From an uncultured Ruminococcus sp. (GTDB taxonomy: Bacteria; Bacillota; Clostridia; Oscillospirales; Ruminococcaceae), in contig CANQVA010000010.1 of the NCBI GenBank assembly GCA_947627175.1, forward strand, positions 1 to 60,922: a DNA stretch of 60,922 nucleotides. Reading direction: 5' to 3'. Under the pieces are notes generated by a model. That model was not told the origin of the DNA. It was given only the letters and a program-made list of their open reading frames with translations, and did no database searches. Of the stretch, positions 42,757-51,550 are shown one piece after another. The translations under genes were made by a program, and so were the position numbers. Each line of letters opens with the position of its first letter. The stretch's first letter is position 1.

Positions 42757-43895
42757 TGGAAATAAATATTCTTGCCGACAAAATTGTTGAATCGTATATA
42801 AAAAATCTTGTTTTGCCGTCTGAACCTGCATTCCCTATGTGGAATATGGAAAACTTCATTTTCCGTAAAAAACCGAAATGGAATTATATAGACAGTTGTA
42901 TTATTAAATCTGTTCTTATGCTTTATGAAATTACGGGAAATACAAGGCTTTTTGACTATGCTGTAAATTTTACCGATTTCTATATAGAAGACGGAAATAT
43001 TCCCACTATGAATATATATGATTTCAATCTTGACAACGTAAACGGCGGAAAAAATCTTCTGTATATTTTTAAGAAAACAGGATTTGAACGTTATCATTAC
43101 GCCATTGAAAAAATACACTCACAGCTTGAACGTCAGCCAAGACTTGAAAACGGCAATTTCTGGCACAAGGCTGTTTATCCTTATCAGATATGGCTTGACG
43201 GTATTTATATGGCTATGCCGTTTATGGCAGAATATTCAGAACTTTATGATGATACATCAGTTTATAATGATATATACATACAACTTGAAAATGTCCGCAA
43301 AATTATGCGTGACGGAAAAACAGGTCTTTATTTTCACGGTTATGATGAAACACGTTCGCAGTGTTGGGCAAATTCTGAAACGGGTCTTTCGTCTGAATTC
43401 TGGCTCAGGTCTATAGGTTGGTTTTGTGCAGGACTTGCGGATTTATGCGGAATAGTGCCTGAAAATGAAAAACTGCATTCTCTTTGTGCTGATATGCTGG
43501 ACGATGTTATTCATTCGCTTTCTGTCTTTGTAAATTCAGACGGCACACTTTGTCAACTTCCTGCCAAACCCCACGTTTCGGGAAACTACACTGAAACAAG
43601 CGGTACACTTCTTTTTGCCTATTCAGCAGTAAAAGCCGTTAATCTCGGTATTTCGGAAAACAGTATTTTGAATGCAGGAATTAAAGCCTTCAATTCCGTT
43701 ACGGAGAAATATATAATTTCGGAGGATATTCCGGTATTAAAAAATATATGTCTTATGGCAGGACTTGGCGGAAATAATCTCCGTGACAGTTCTGAAAAAT
43801 ATTATCTGAATGAAAAAATTGTCAAAAACGATGCAAAAGGAATTGCTCCCTACCTTATGGCATACGCTGAAATAAAAAAAAGGCAGTCTTTATGA
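42756..43895 (+). CDS. GH105 unsaturated rhamnogalacturonyl hydrolase
   Basis: This 379-residue cytoplasmic enzyme has an alpha6/alpha6-barrel pattern. The catalytic aspartate region reads YPYQIWLDGIYMAMPF (compare YteR/YesR), followed by LYFHGYDETRSQCWA and EFWLRSIGWFCAGL. GH105 enzymes remove the 4,5-unsaturated galacturonyl residue from the disaccharides made by rhamnogalacturonan lyases. With the upstream transporter this forms a compact pectin-fragment uptake and cleavage unit. There is no signal peptide, which agrees with intracellular action on imported sugar. The stop codon lies in the loop end of the terminator hairpin. Confidence 0.9.
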   Translation: MEINILADKIVESYIKNLVLPSEPAFPMWNMENFIFRKKPKWNYIDSCIIKSVLMLYEITGNTRLFDYAVNFTDFYIEDGNIPTMNIYDFNLDNVNGGKNLLYIFKKTGFERYHYAIEKIHSQLERQPRLENGNFWHKAVYPYQIWLDGIYMAMPFMAEYSELYDDTSVYNDIYIQLENVRKIMRDGKTGLYFHGYDETRSQCWANSETGLSSEFWLRSIGWFCAGLADLCGIVPENEKLHSLCADMLDDVIHSLSVFVNSDGTLCQLPAKPHVSGNYTETSGTLLFAYSAVKAVNLGISENSILNAGIKAFNSVTEKYIISEDIPVLKNICLMAGLGGNNLRDSSEKYYLNEKIVKNDAKGIAPYLMAYAEIKKRQSL

Positions 43896-43906
43896 CTGCC
43901 AATTTT
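43882..43906 (+). terminator. Terminator of the sugar operon
   Basis: GGCAGTC pairs with GACTGCC around TTTAT, followed by TTTTTT. The GH105 stop codon sits inside the hairpin. The A-run on the other side lets it work for the convergent tcdA transcript as well. Confidence 0.8.
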
Positions 43907-43936
43907 TTATTTATTTATTTATTTATTTATTTATTT
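43906..43936 (+). repeat. (TTTA)n tetranucleotide microsatellite
   Basis: About seven to eight units of TTTA lie between the terminator and tcdA and include its stop codon. The tcdA C-terminus reads KDLVQINK then TAA within the repeat, so unit loss or gain would not change the protein. Confidence 0.8.
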
Positions 43937-44636
43937 GAACTAAATCTTTTATTACTTCTCCTGCAATTATAAGCCCGGCAACAGACGGTACAAACGCATT
44001 TGATGCCGGAACACGTTTTCCCGATTCGGAAAATCTTTCAGGCGGAATAACAGGCTTTTCTTTTGAGTATACTACTTTCAGTTTCTTTACACCACGTTTT
44101 TTTAGTTCGTGACGCATTGTCCTTGCAAGAGGACATACAGAAGTATTATATATATCAGCTACTTCAAAAGCAGTCGGGTCAAGTTTGTTTCCTGCACCCA
44201 TAGAACTTATAACCGGAACACTTGCTTCTTGTGAACGCACGATTATTTCAATTTTCCCTGTTACCGTATCAATAGCATCAACGATATAATTATATTTGTA
44301 AAAATCAATCAATCCTGATGTTTCAGGCATAAAGAAAATATTGTGAGCCGTTATTTTGCATTCAGGATTTATTTCAAGCAGACGTTTCATGGCAGATTCC
44401 GTTTTGAGTTGTCCGACTGTACTCATAGTGGCAAAAATCTGTCTGTTGATATTGCTGATACATACATTATCATTGTCAATAAGGTCTATTGCACCCACGC
44501 CCGAACGTACAAGAGCTTCCGCAGTATGACCGCCGACACCGCCTATTCCGAAAACTGCAATACGTGAATTTTTCAGTATTTCCATAGCATCAGAACCGAA
44601 AAGGAGTTCTGTTCTTTCAAACTGTTCCGCCATCAT
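43923..44636 (-). CDS. tcdA: tRNA threonylcarbamoyladenosine dehydratase (TcdA/CsdL)
   Basis: This 237-residue E1-like (ThiF/MoeB family) enzyme uses ATP to cyclise t6A37 of tRNAs to ct6A. The nucleotide-binding motif AVFGIGGVGGHTAEALVRSGVG is at about residue 28. DNDNVCISNINRQ follows, as does the family phrase AIDTVTGKIEII, which lacks the usual KxxL. The late VPSVAGLIIAGEVIKDL matches TcdA ends. The start overlaps the YchF stop, so the two genes are coupled. Confidence 0.88.
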   Translation of the reverse strand: MMAEQFERTELLFGSDAMEILKNSRIAVFGIGGVGGHTAEALVRSGVGAIDLIDNDNVCISNINRQIFATMSTVGQLKTESAMKRLLEINPECKITAHNIFFMPETSGLIDFYKYNYIVDAIDTVTGKIEIIVRSQEASVPVISSMGAGNKLDPTAFEVADIYNTSVCPLARTMRHELKKRGVKKLKVVYSKEKPVIPPERFSESGKRVPASNAFVPSVAGLIIAGEVIKDLVQINK

Positions 44637-45727
44637 ACATTAAATCTGAAAAGAACTATGTCACCGTCCTGCATAACATATTCTTTTCCCTCAAGACGTA
44701 CAAGACCTTTTTCTTTTGCCGTTGTCATATTTCCACATGACATAAGGTCGTCAAAAGATATAACTTCCGCACGTATAAAACCCTTTTCAAAGTCTGTGTG
44801 AATTTTTCCGGCAGCTTGCGGAGCTTTAGTGCCTTTTGTGATAGTCCATGCACGGACTTCCTGTTTTCCTGCTGTCAGGTATGAAATAAGACCAAGAAGT
44901 GAATAACCCTCTTTTATAATTCTGTTAAGTCCCGAAACTTCAAGTCCGAGTTCAGCTAAAAATTCTTTTTTCTCTTCGTCGGTCATGTCAGAAATTTCTG
45001 CTTCCGTCTGTGCACATATCGGCAGTACAGCGGAATGTTCAGATTCAGCAAGAGTGCATACACTTTTATAGTTTTCATTCGTTTCGATATTGTTTATAAA
45101 ATCGTCCTCACTGAGATTTGCCGCATATATAACAGGCTTTGCGGAAAGCAGAGGAGTTGATTTTATAATTTCTCTCTCATCGTCTGTAAAGTCAAAAGCC
45201 CTTGCAGATTTGCCGTTTTCAAGATGTTCTTTCAGACGTTCAAGAAAATCTATTTCAGCAAGATATTTTTTATCACCCTTTACAGCTTTTTTTGCACGGT
45301 CAATGCGTCTGTCAATCATTTCAATATCGGAAAAAATAAGTTCAAGGTTTATAGTTTCGATGTCACGGAGAGGGTTTATATTTCCGTCAACGTGAATAAT
45401 ATTAGGGTCGTCAAAGCACCTTACAACGTGTACTATTGCATCAACTTCACGTATGTCCGCAAGAAATTTATTTCCCAGTCCTTCGCCCTTTGATGCACCT
45501 TTTACAAGTCCTGCAATATCCACAAATTCAAGTGTTGCGGGTGTAAATTTATCGGGTTCATACATTTCGGCGAGTTTGTCAAGACGTTCGTCAGGAACGG
45601 AAACAATACCTACGTTTTTGTCAATAGTGCAGAACGGATAATTTGCAGACTCTGCACCTGCATTTGTGAGTGCGTTAAAGAGTGTACTTTTGCCCACGTT
45701 GGGCAGACCAACCATACCAAGTTTCAT
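44633..45727 (-). CDS. ychF: Redox-regulated ATPase YchF (OLA1-type)
   Basis: This 364-residue protein is of the usual length. G1 is GLPNVGKSTLFNALT, G3 is DIAGLVKGASKGEGLGNKFL and the G4 variant AANLSEDDF replaces NKxD, as in YchF proteins, which prefer ATP. The C-terminal TGS-like domain includes VRAWTITKGTKAPQAAGKIHTDFEKGFIRAEV. It associates with ribosomes and affects stress responses. It follows the EAL-domain gene by 29 bases and overlaps tcdA. Confidence 0.95.
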   Translation of the reverse strand: MKLGMVGLPNVGKSTLFNALTNAGAESANYPFCTIDKNVGIVSVPDERLDKLAEMYEPDKFTPATLEFVDIAGLVKGASKGEGLGNKFLADIREVDAIVHVVRCFDDPNIIHVDGNINPLRDIETINLELIFSDIEMIDRRIDRAKKAVKGDKKYLAEIDFLERLKEHLENGKSARAFDFTDDEREIIKSTPLLSAKPVIYAANLSEDDFINNIETNENYKSVCTLAESEHSAVLPICAQTEAEISDMTDEEKKEFLAELGLEVSGLNRIIKEGYSLLGLISYLTAGKQEVRAWTITKGTKAPQAAGKIHTDFEKGFIRAEVISFDDLMSCGNMTTAKEKGLVRLEGKEYVMQDGDIVLFRFNV

Positions 45728-45756
45728 ATTAAATAAAAATTCCTTTCATAATTGAT

Positions 45757-48489
45757 TTAATTTTTATGAGTAATCCGCTTGTTGTTTACAAGTGAATTTA
45801 CAAACGAATTTATAATCTGAAGTTCACAATCTCCTGTGCCTATATCTTTAGGACTGCCTGCGAGTATTTTCATTGCTATTTCTGAATCAGAAATAATTAC
45901 ATTTCCCGAACCTTCTACATTGCCTATTCCTGTTACTTCGTCGCCCTCTGAGTCTATAATTATTCCTGCATTTTTTATATTTGTGTTTATATTGCCCTGT
46001 ACAGCACCTATACATGAATGATTTGCGGAACGCATTTTCATTGAAATTTTTCCGCCGTTTATTTCAATACTTCCGTCGCCTTCCTCAAGAACGCCTATTC
46101 CGACAGCGTGAGCACCTGTGCATGATACTGCTATATCAGCAGACGATGTGACAGATGCTATCCCCCTGAAACTGCCTATTCCTGCTATTTTTATACCGTT
46201 GCAGGAAATATTGATGTCACATTTTTCCGATATATTGATATTTGAATCACCGTTGAAACTGCCTATTGCAAGACCGTTATGTGAATACATACATATTCTT
46301 ATTTTTCCCGATACAATATTTATTTCAGAATCGTCGTCATTATATCCTCCGCCGATGCAGAGAGTTTCAGTGCCGTTTGAAATAATTTCAAGAGTTCCCG
46401 ACATATCTATTTTTATATCGCCATAGCCGTGGTCATAGTCATTTCCTATTCCTATTCCCTCAGAAGCCTGACAGTCAATTATAAGATTTCCTTTTCCGGT
46501 AAGCTCAAACTGCGAACCCATTGGAACATAAATTCCCGAATAGCCGAGTTTATTTGTTTTGACTACATTTACACATAGTCTTGCATATTCTCCCACTGAC
46601 AGAGTGGGCTTTCCATTTCCGCTTATAATATTGACATTTTTAAGAGTAAGGTCGCAACTGTGGTTGTCCATAACAGATATATTCATTTTGATTTGTTTTT
46701 CAGGGTCGCCGACAATAGTCAGTTTACTTTGGTATATATGTATATCTGTATATTTTTCAAGGGCAAGTTTCAGCAGGTCAATTTCTGTATCATTCTGTGC
46801 ATTGTATATTTTTTTTGCACCCTCCGGACGTGATTCAAGATTTGTTTTTATTATAATATCTTTTACTTCTGCGGAAATACTGTTGAGAAACAGCGGTTTC
46901 GGTTTTGAAACATAGTACCCTTGCACCATGTCAACACCGAGCCTTATGACTGTTTTAAGTTCCTGAACAGTTTCAACACATTCAGCTATTGACTTCAATT
47001 TATTATCATGACAAAATTCTATAATCTGTGTGACAAGCTGTTGTTTTTTGAGGTCGTTATGTATATCACTTATGAGAGAACGGTCTATTTTTATATAATC
47101 GGGGGAATAACGCAAAAGATTTGAACTGTTTGAATATCCTGTTCCGTAGTCATCAATTGCAAGTTGTGCGTGTGAGAAACTACAGCGTTTTTTCAGAATC
47201 TCAACTCCCTTAGCAGTAGATGCACTTGCATCAACAATTTCAATTACTGTTTTTTCAAACAATTCCCCATAAGTAAGGTAAATTTCGTTGAAGTCATCAT
47301 CTGTAAGAATATCAGACGGTATACAATTTATAAAAAGTTTTCTGTCTTTAAAAACGTGTTGATTTTCGCTTATAAGTTTAAGAGTATTGAAGAAAGTCAG
47401 TTTTTCAACTGCATACAGATTATTTTGTTCTTCAGCTATCCGCAGAATATTTTTAGGTGACATTCTTATGTCTCCCGTAGTTCGCATAAGAGCCTCATAT
47501 GCAAATATATTGCCTGTATGCGTTTCAACGATTGGCTGTAGATAATATGTAACAAGGTTATCTCTTATTATATTATTGAAAATCTGTGCATTTCTGTATG
47601 AATTTTTTTCACGTATATAATTTTCTTCTGAAAACCAGTTTATCACATGACGCTTGTATGTGCGTGCCTCATACAGTGCAAATTCAGAATAATTTACAAG
47701 CATATTAAATTCAGATGCCTGCTCAGGATACGATGCACAACCTATTGAAAGACTTAAAGTGCTTTTGTCTGAAATATCAATTATTTCCCCGAAATCATCC
47801 GTAAGCACACAATTCTGCACTGCTTCGTCCATGCTGTTCAACAGGTTATAGACGTCCATTTTGTCGCAGTCACATAAAAGAGCACATATTTCATAACTTG
47901 ATTTTGAACCTATTATTACATTATCTCCTGAAAAACTTTTCAATACTTCGGCAACAGAAGTTATACAGTTGTTTGTATTGTCAACAGTAAGGAAAGAACC
48001 GAGTTTTTCAATACCGTTTATATATATGGAGGCAAGACAGCAATTTGTCGTTTCAGGAAGAATGCATTTTACTTTCTGCGAAAATGATGCATATGAGGGA
48101 AGTCTTGTTACAGGGTCATATTCCGTGAATCCGCTGTTTTTCTGTTCAGAAATCTGACGTGTAAAGTCCTGAACGAATCCGAGCCACTCATCACTGTTTT
48201 CATAGATATTCATTTTTATAAATCTTGTTCTGTTATTTTCGGTAAATCTGTAAATGTGTTTCTGATTTTCAACAGGATTTTTTGAAATTTTTTCAAGGAG
48301 ATTAAAAAATTCAAATTCGTTAAGTTTTTCACTTTTGCATGAAAGCATATTGCAGGCTTCGGGGTCAAGATAAGCCGTTCTGAGTTTTGCTATATATGTA
48401 AAAGCTCCTATATTTCCCATAAACTGCTGAAAAATCCGCCAGTCATGACTTAATGACGGAGGATTCTTTTTAAGGTTAAAAATGCTCAT
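45757..48489 (-). CDS. PAS-degenerate GGDEF-EAL protein with a repetitive C-terminal domain
   Basis: This 910-residue protein has no signal peptide or membrane helix. Residues about 15-110 look PAS-like (WRIFQQFMGNIGAFTYIA). Residues 120-290 are a GGDEF domain whose signature is degenerate (IIGSKSSYEICALL), so it is not a cyclase. Residues about 305-555 are an EAL domain with the key motifs kept (AYEALMRT, INCIPSD, IEIVDAS, AIDDYGTGYS, YIKIDRS, IAECVE, QGYYVSKP), so c-di-GMP phosphodiesterase activity is likely. Residues 590-910 are a beta-rich repeat region with about seven units centred on GIG/IGS phrases (SEGIGIGN, GLAIGSFNGDSNINI, AVGIGVLEEGDGSIEINGG), like a beta-helix. That tail on a cytosolic enzyme is unusual. 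Its own consensus promoter precedes it. Confidence 0.88.
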   Translation of the reverse strand: MSIFNLKKNPPSLSHDWRIFQQFMGNIGAFTYIAKLRTAYLDPEACNMLSCKSEKLNEFEFFNLLEKISKNPVENQKHIYRFTENNRTRFIKMNIYENSDEWLGFVQDFTRQISEQKNSGFTEYDPVTRLPSYASFSQKVKCILPETTNCCLASIYINGIEKLGSFLTVDNTNNCITSVAEVLKSFSGDNVIIGSKSSYEICALLCDCDKMDVYNLLNSMDEAVQNCVLTDDFGEIIDISDKSTLSLSIGCASYPEQASEFNMLVNYSEFALYEARTYKRHVINWFSEENYIREKNSYRNAQIFNNIIRDNLVTYYLQPIVETHTGNIFAYEALMRTTGDIRMSPKNILRIAEEQNNLYAVEKLTFFNTLKLISENQHVFKDRKLFINCIPSDILTDDDFNEIYLTYGELFEKTVIEIVDASASTAKGVEILKKRCSFSHAQLAIDDYGTGYSNSSNLLRYSPDYIKIDRSLISDIHNDLKKQQLVTQIIEFCHDNKLKSIAECVETVQELKTVIRLGVDMVQGYYVSKPKPLFLNSISAEVKDIIIKTNLESRPEGAKKIYNAQNDTEIDLLKLALEKYTDIHIYQSKLTIVGDPEKQIKMNISVMDNHSCDLTLKNVNIISGNGKPTLSVGEYARLCVNVVKTNKLGYSGIYVPMGSQFELTGKGNLIIDCQASEGIGIGNDYDHGYGDIKIDMSGTLEIISNGTETLCIGGGYNDDDSEINIVSGKIRICMYSHNGLAIGSFNGDSNINISEKCDINISCNGIKIAGIGSFRGIASVTSSADIAVSCTGAHAVGIGVLEEGDGSIEINGGKISMKMRSANHSCIGAVQGNINTNIKNAGIIIDSEGDEVTGIGNVEGSGNVIISDSEIAMKILAGSPKDIGTGDCELQIINSFVNSLVNNKRITHKN

Positions 48490-48604
48490 AAAACTCTCCG
48501 TTTCCGTATACTTTCACAGTATGGGATTTTATGGTGAAAATATGCGGTTCTGCATTTGCGGTATGCAGATTACCAAATTTTATCTGAACGATATATTTGT
48601 TTTA

Positions 48605-48633
48605 ATTATACATCATAGTTAAGAAAATGTCAA
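48605..48633 (-). promoter_or_regulatory. Consensus sigma-A promoter of the EAL gene
   Basis: On the minus strand, TTGACA and TATAAT are 17 bases apart. The leader of about 110 bases contains two small stems (TCTGCAT with ATGCAGA, and ATACT with AGTAT) before GGAGAG and the ATG. Confidence 0.85.
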
Positions 48634-48726
48634 TGAAAATATGTGACATTCTCCCCTTTCTGAAAATTTGTTTTTTACCAATTACAAAAAATATTTTCAT
48701 TGCCCAATTTTTTTATTACCCTGCAT

Positions 48727-48768
48727 AAAAAGCCGTAAATACGCATGATAACGTATTTACGACTTTTA
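48727..48768 (-). terminator. Terminator of the pilus operon
   Basis: The perfect 10-bp stem CGTAAATACG/CGTATTTACG is flanked by A- and T-runs on both sides (AAAAG and CTTTT), so it can act in both directions. It lies 30 bases after the last sortase stop. Confidence 0.85.
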
Positions 48769-48794
48769 AAGTGTTCACACAAATTATTTTGATT

Positions 48795-49430
48795 TTATTC
48801 TTCAATCTGATTACACCGCACCGTCACACGGGCATTTCCGGCATAATTGCAGGTAAACAGGCTTAAATCATAATTTGATGAAATCATTTCTTCAATTGCA
48901 GTCGGTTGGAGCGTTTCAACAAGTTCAACGTGATAATTAGACTCATTCCCCACAGCATCAACAAAAATCACATCATCGCCGTTTTGTAAATCTTTTATAT
49001 TTCTGAAATGTGTGCTGTAATTGTGGGCACAGATTATCAGATTATTTTTATACACTGAACCCTCATACCGACAAGGTGAAATTTTCATCTGTGTATAGTC
49101 CCAGTTTTCCGCAACTGGCAATTCAATCCCAAGTGCAGGAATTGTCAATGTGCCGATATATGCCACACCGTCTATTAAAATTGTCGGCATAGGCGTGTCG
49201 GGCGAAATTGTTTTCTCTTCGAGAATTTCGCCTGTAATTCCCGTAGGAAGTGACGACTTTTCCGTGGATTCTATTTGTTGTTCACGTTCATAATTAAATT
49301 TTTCCAGAATATACGATGCGGATTCAGTTGCATTGGCATCTTCATTCAAATTATGAGCCGTCAAACCGGCTGCTGCCATCATCAAAGCCATTCCCGACAG
49401 CATGAATAATATTTTTTTATTCTTTTTCAT
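48795..49430 (-). CDS. Sortase, second enzyme of the pilus locus
   Basis: This 211-residue membrane-anchored transpeptidase has an N-terminal helix ILFMLSGMALMMAAAGL. The catalytic residues are His in IICAHNYSTHF, Cys in SLFTCNYAG and Arg in RVTVRC. The core begins IGTLTIPALGIELPV. It is smaller than the class C enzyme and lacks its C-terminal membrane helix, so it is more like class B/D/E sortases. It may attach the finished pilus to the cell wall or process the Thr-rich pilin. GGAGGCG precedes the ATG, which lies inside the end of the pilin gene (14-base overlap). Confidence 0.88.
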   Translation of the reverse strand: MKKNKKILFMLSGMALMMAAAGLTAHNLNEDANATESASYILEKFNYEREQQIESTEKSSLPTGITGEILEEKTISPDTPMPTILIDGVAYIGTLTIPALGIELPVAENWDYTQMKISPCRYEGSVYKNNLIICAHNYSTHFRNIKDLQNGDDVIFVDAVGNESNYHVELVETLQPTAIEEMISSNYDLSLFTCNYAGNARVTVRCNQIEE

Positions 49431-50655
49431 TGTCGCCTCCGGCAACAAATCCAATTAAGAATAAAAGCAAACCAAAAATAAACAATATCGGTACAGGATA
49501 CCATAATTGCCCAGTTTGTGGGAGGGTTGGCTGTTTTCCGTTTGTACTGCCTGATTTTGGAGTAGCACCGCCGTTGCTTTTTCCGGAATTTCCCAAGTTT
49601 CCTGAATTTCCTGAATTTCCTGAGTTTCCCGAATTTCCCGTATTACCGCCTTTTTTCGATGAAGTAGTTGTTCCGCTTGTGTCAGTATTTGCAGTATCTG
49701 TTCCGTTTGTATCGGTAGTATCTGTACCGGTATTTGTAGTATTTGTATCGGTACTTGTTGCATTTGTAGTTACTGTACCTGTTCCGCTTGTAACTGTTGT
49801 TGAAGTACTATTTGCGGAAATATTGGTTGTTGTGGTTGTGCTTACTCCGGGAATGTCAGTGGTTGTTGATGTCTGAAATGTGCCGGGAGATTTGTTAATG
49901 ACTGTAAATGTCTCTCCGTCAGGTATCAAGGAAACTGTATACCCATCGGGAACTACAGATTCCACAACATTCCAGTCAAAACGTGGATTAAGATTATCCC
50001 ATGTATATTCCCAATTGTTTTCAGCGGAAAGAATTTTTTCATCATACGGCATTTCATTTCTGTAAAGCTGAATTGTTACGGATTCGGGACGGTATTCATT
50101 ATTATTATCGTCCCATACTTTTTTAACAGTTCGTGATACACGCTCATTTGCTTCAAAAGCACTCGCAACAATTGCATATTTAACGCCCGCTGTGACTGTA
50201 GGATCTGTAATTTCAGAAAAGCTAATCAATGTCGGCTTTGGTGTGTACATCAAATCACCGATAAACACAGAGTTTCCCGTCACAAGATAAGTGCCTTTTG
50301 TAAGCCCCGTAAAAGTGCATATGCCCAGTCCGTCAGATACTGCAACGGAAACTGGCTGTGCAACACCTGTCACGGCATATGCGGCAAGAGTAGAGGCAAG
50401 TCGGCTTGCATTTGTGCTGTCGGAAAGGTCGCCGACTTCCACACTTAAATCAGAAAATCCGCCTGCCAGTTCGCCATTTTCATTCATGGCGTAATATATT
50501 TTGAATGTAGAGCCTGAAATAGGCTGTGAATCGGCAGAAAACTTTATTCTCATCGAGTAATTTTCACTTTCCGCATAAACGGCAACATTGAAACAAAGCA
50601 GACTTATCACCGAAATAATTATTGTAAAATATTTACATAAACGCTTGATTTCCAA
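49417..50655 (-). CDS. Cna-B pilin with Thr-rich stalk and LPQTG sorting signal
   Basis: This 412-residue wall-anchored protein has a signal peptide (FTIIISVISLLCFNVAVYA). An N-terminal domain (residues about 30-160) and a Cna-B domain (about 165-255, KKVWDDNNNEYRPESVTIQLYRN to VVPDGYTVSL) follow. A stalk of about 120 residues is rich in Thr and Asn, then comes a GNSGNSGNS repeat. The C-terminal LPQTG is followed by a membrane helix and GGDNEKE. The LPQTG differs from the LPSTG of the major pilin and the adhesin, which suggests a different sortase preference. It is probably a minor or basal pilin. Confidence 0.9.
   Translation of the reverse strand: MEIKRLCKYFTIIISVISLLCFNVAVYAESENYSMRIKFSADSQPISGSTFKIYYAMNENGELAGGFSDLSVEVGDLSDSTNASRLASTLAAYAVTGVAQPVSVAVSDGLGICTFTGLTKGTYLVTGNSVFIGDLMYTPKPTLISFSEITDPTVTAGVKYAIVASAFEANERVSRTVKKVWDDNNNEYRPESVTIQLYRNEMPYDEKILSAENNWEYTWDNLNPRFDWNVVESVVPDGYTVSLIPDGETFTVINKSPGTFQTSTTTDIPGVSTTTTTNISANSTSTTVTSGTGTVTTNATSTDTNTTNTGTDTTDTNGTDTANTDTSGTTTSSKKGGNTGNSGNSGNSGNSGNLGNSGKSNGGATPKSGSTNGKQPTLPQTGQLWYPVPILFIFGLLLFLIGFVAGGDNEKE
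49585..49641 (-). repeat. 9-bp tandem repeat encoding Gly-Asn-Ser units
   Basis: Six near-identical 9-bp units (GGAAATTCA type) encode GNSGNSGNSGNSGNLGNS in the stalk of the minor pilin. Unit number could vary by slippage without changing the frame. Confidence 0.8.
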
Positions 50656-50661
50656 AATATA

Positions 50662-51483
50662 TCACCTCTTTTTTCGTGTATGACGTAAAGAAATTACAAC
50701 AGCAAGCAAAACTGTCGGAATTTCACATATAATCAAAATCATTTCCGTACCGATTGGTTTTGCTCCTGATTGTATCATAAGTTCTTTTTCCGCTTCTTCT
50801 TCTTTGAGAAGTTCGCCGTGAATCAGAAGCCTATGCGAATTGATGCCGTAAGGCGTGCAGGTAACCAATGTACAATAATTTTTTCCCTCAACAAGGCGTA
50901 AAGACTGCACATCTGTCGGTTCGACAGTTTCAATTCCGTTGACTTTGTAAACGTACGATTCGTTCAGAACGTAGAAAATAAACGTGTCGCCGATATTTAC
51001 TTTATCTAAATTTGTAAACAATAACGCCGACGGCAAGCCACGATGTCCCGAAACTACCGCATGAACCGTTTCCCCGTCAATCGGGAATGACGACCCCTCA
51101 ATATGCCCCGCACCGTCCTGCAAAACCGCATCACTTGTGCCGTGATACAGCGGTAACATAATATCCGCCACAGGTACGCTGATATAGCCGATTATGCCGT
51201 CGCCCGTAATATCAAGTACTGAATAGTATTCTTCCAATAAGTCCGGCGGTAGGTTCATCAGCAAATATTGACTTACTGTCAACTCTTTGTTGAATTGTTC
51301 AGCTTTTTCAATATATTCTGTGTAATCTTCTTCCGGAATGTTTTCCGCTGCGGCAATGTAATTGAAAATCGCCCGCCTTTGCCGTTGAGAATTTATGTAA
51401 TTGCTGACTGACGGATACAGCAGCAGGGACAGACCCATAACCAGCATCAAAAACGCAAAAAATGACAAAATCCGCTGTTTCAT
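50662..51483 (-). CDS. srtC: Class C sortase (pilin polymerase)
   Basis: This 273-residue enzyme has a membrane helix at each end, as in class C sortases (ILSFFAFLMLVMGLSLLLYP and MILIICEIPTVLLAVVISL). The catalytic His is in VVSGHRGLPSALLF, Cys in YCTLVTCTPYGINSHRLLIHGE, and Arg in the same phrase. It links pilin subunits through a Lys on the next subunit. The usual lid motif DP(W/F/Y) before the active-site domain is not seen; the region reads LDITGDGIIGYISVP. A strong hairpin lies just before its ribosome site. Confidence 0.93.
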   Translation of the reverse strand: MKQRILSFFAFLMLVMGLSLLLYPSVSNYINSQRQRRAIFNYIAAAENIPEEDYTEYIEKAEQFNKELTVSQYLLMNLPPDLLEEYYSVLDITGDGIIGYISVPVADIMLPLYHGTSDAVLQDGAGHIEGSSFPIDGETVHAVVSGHRGLPSALLFTNLDKVNIGDTFIFYVLNESYVYKVNGIETVEPTDVQSLRLVEGKNYCTLVTCTPYGINSHRLLIHGELLKEEEAEKELMIQSGAKPIGTEMILIICEIPTVLLAVVISLRHTRKKR

Positions 51484-51500
51484 ATGAATTTCTCCTTGCT

Positions 51501-51530
51501 GCTGTGGTGAGGGTTGCCCCTCATCACAGC
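51501..51530 (-). promoter_or_regulatory. Intercistronic hairpin between major pilin and class C sortase
   Basis: In the minus-strand RNA, GCUGUGAUGAGGG pairs with CCCUCACCACAGC (one A-C mismatch) around a GCAA tetraloop of the GNRA type. The AAGGAG of srtC follows directly. There is no U-tract, so it is not a simple terminator. It probably protects the pilin mRNA or lowers sortase translation, which would favour a high subunit-to-enzyme ratio. Confidence 0.65.
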
Positions 51531-51550
51531 AAATGGTTAAAAGTTAAAAT

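Noticed and set aside
42474..43118. Minus-strand ORF of 214 codons across the permease and GH105 genes
   Set aside because: It is antisense to two well-supported genes with conserved motifs.
43906..43936. Phase-variable switch from the TTTA microsatellite in tcdA
   Set aside because: Every unit contains a stop in the tcdA frame, so the protein end does not change with unit number.
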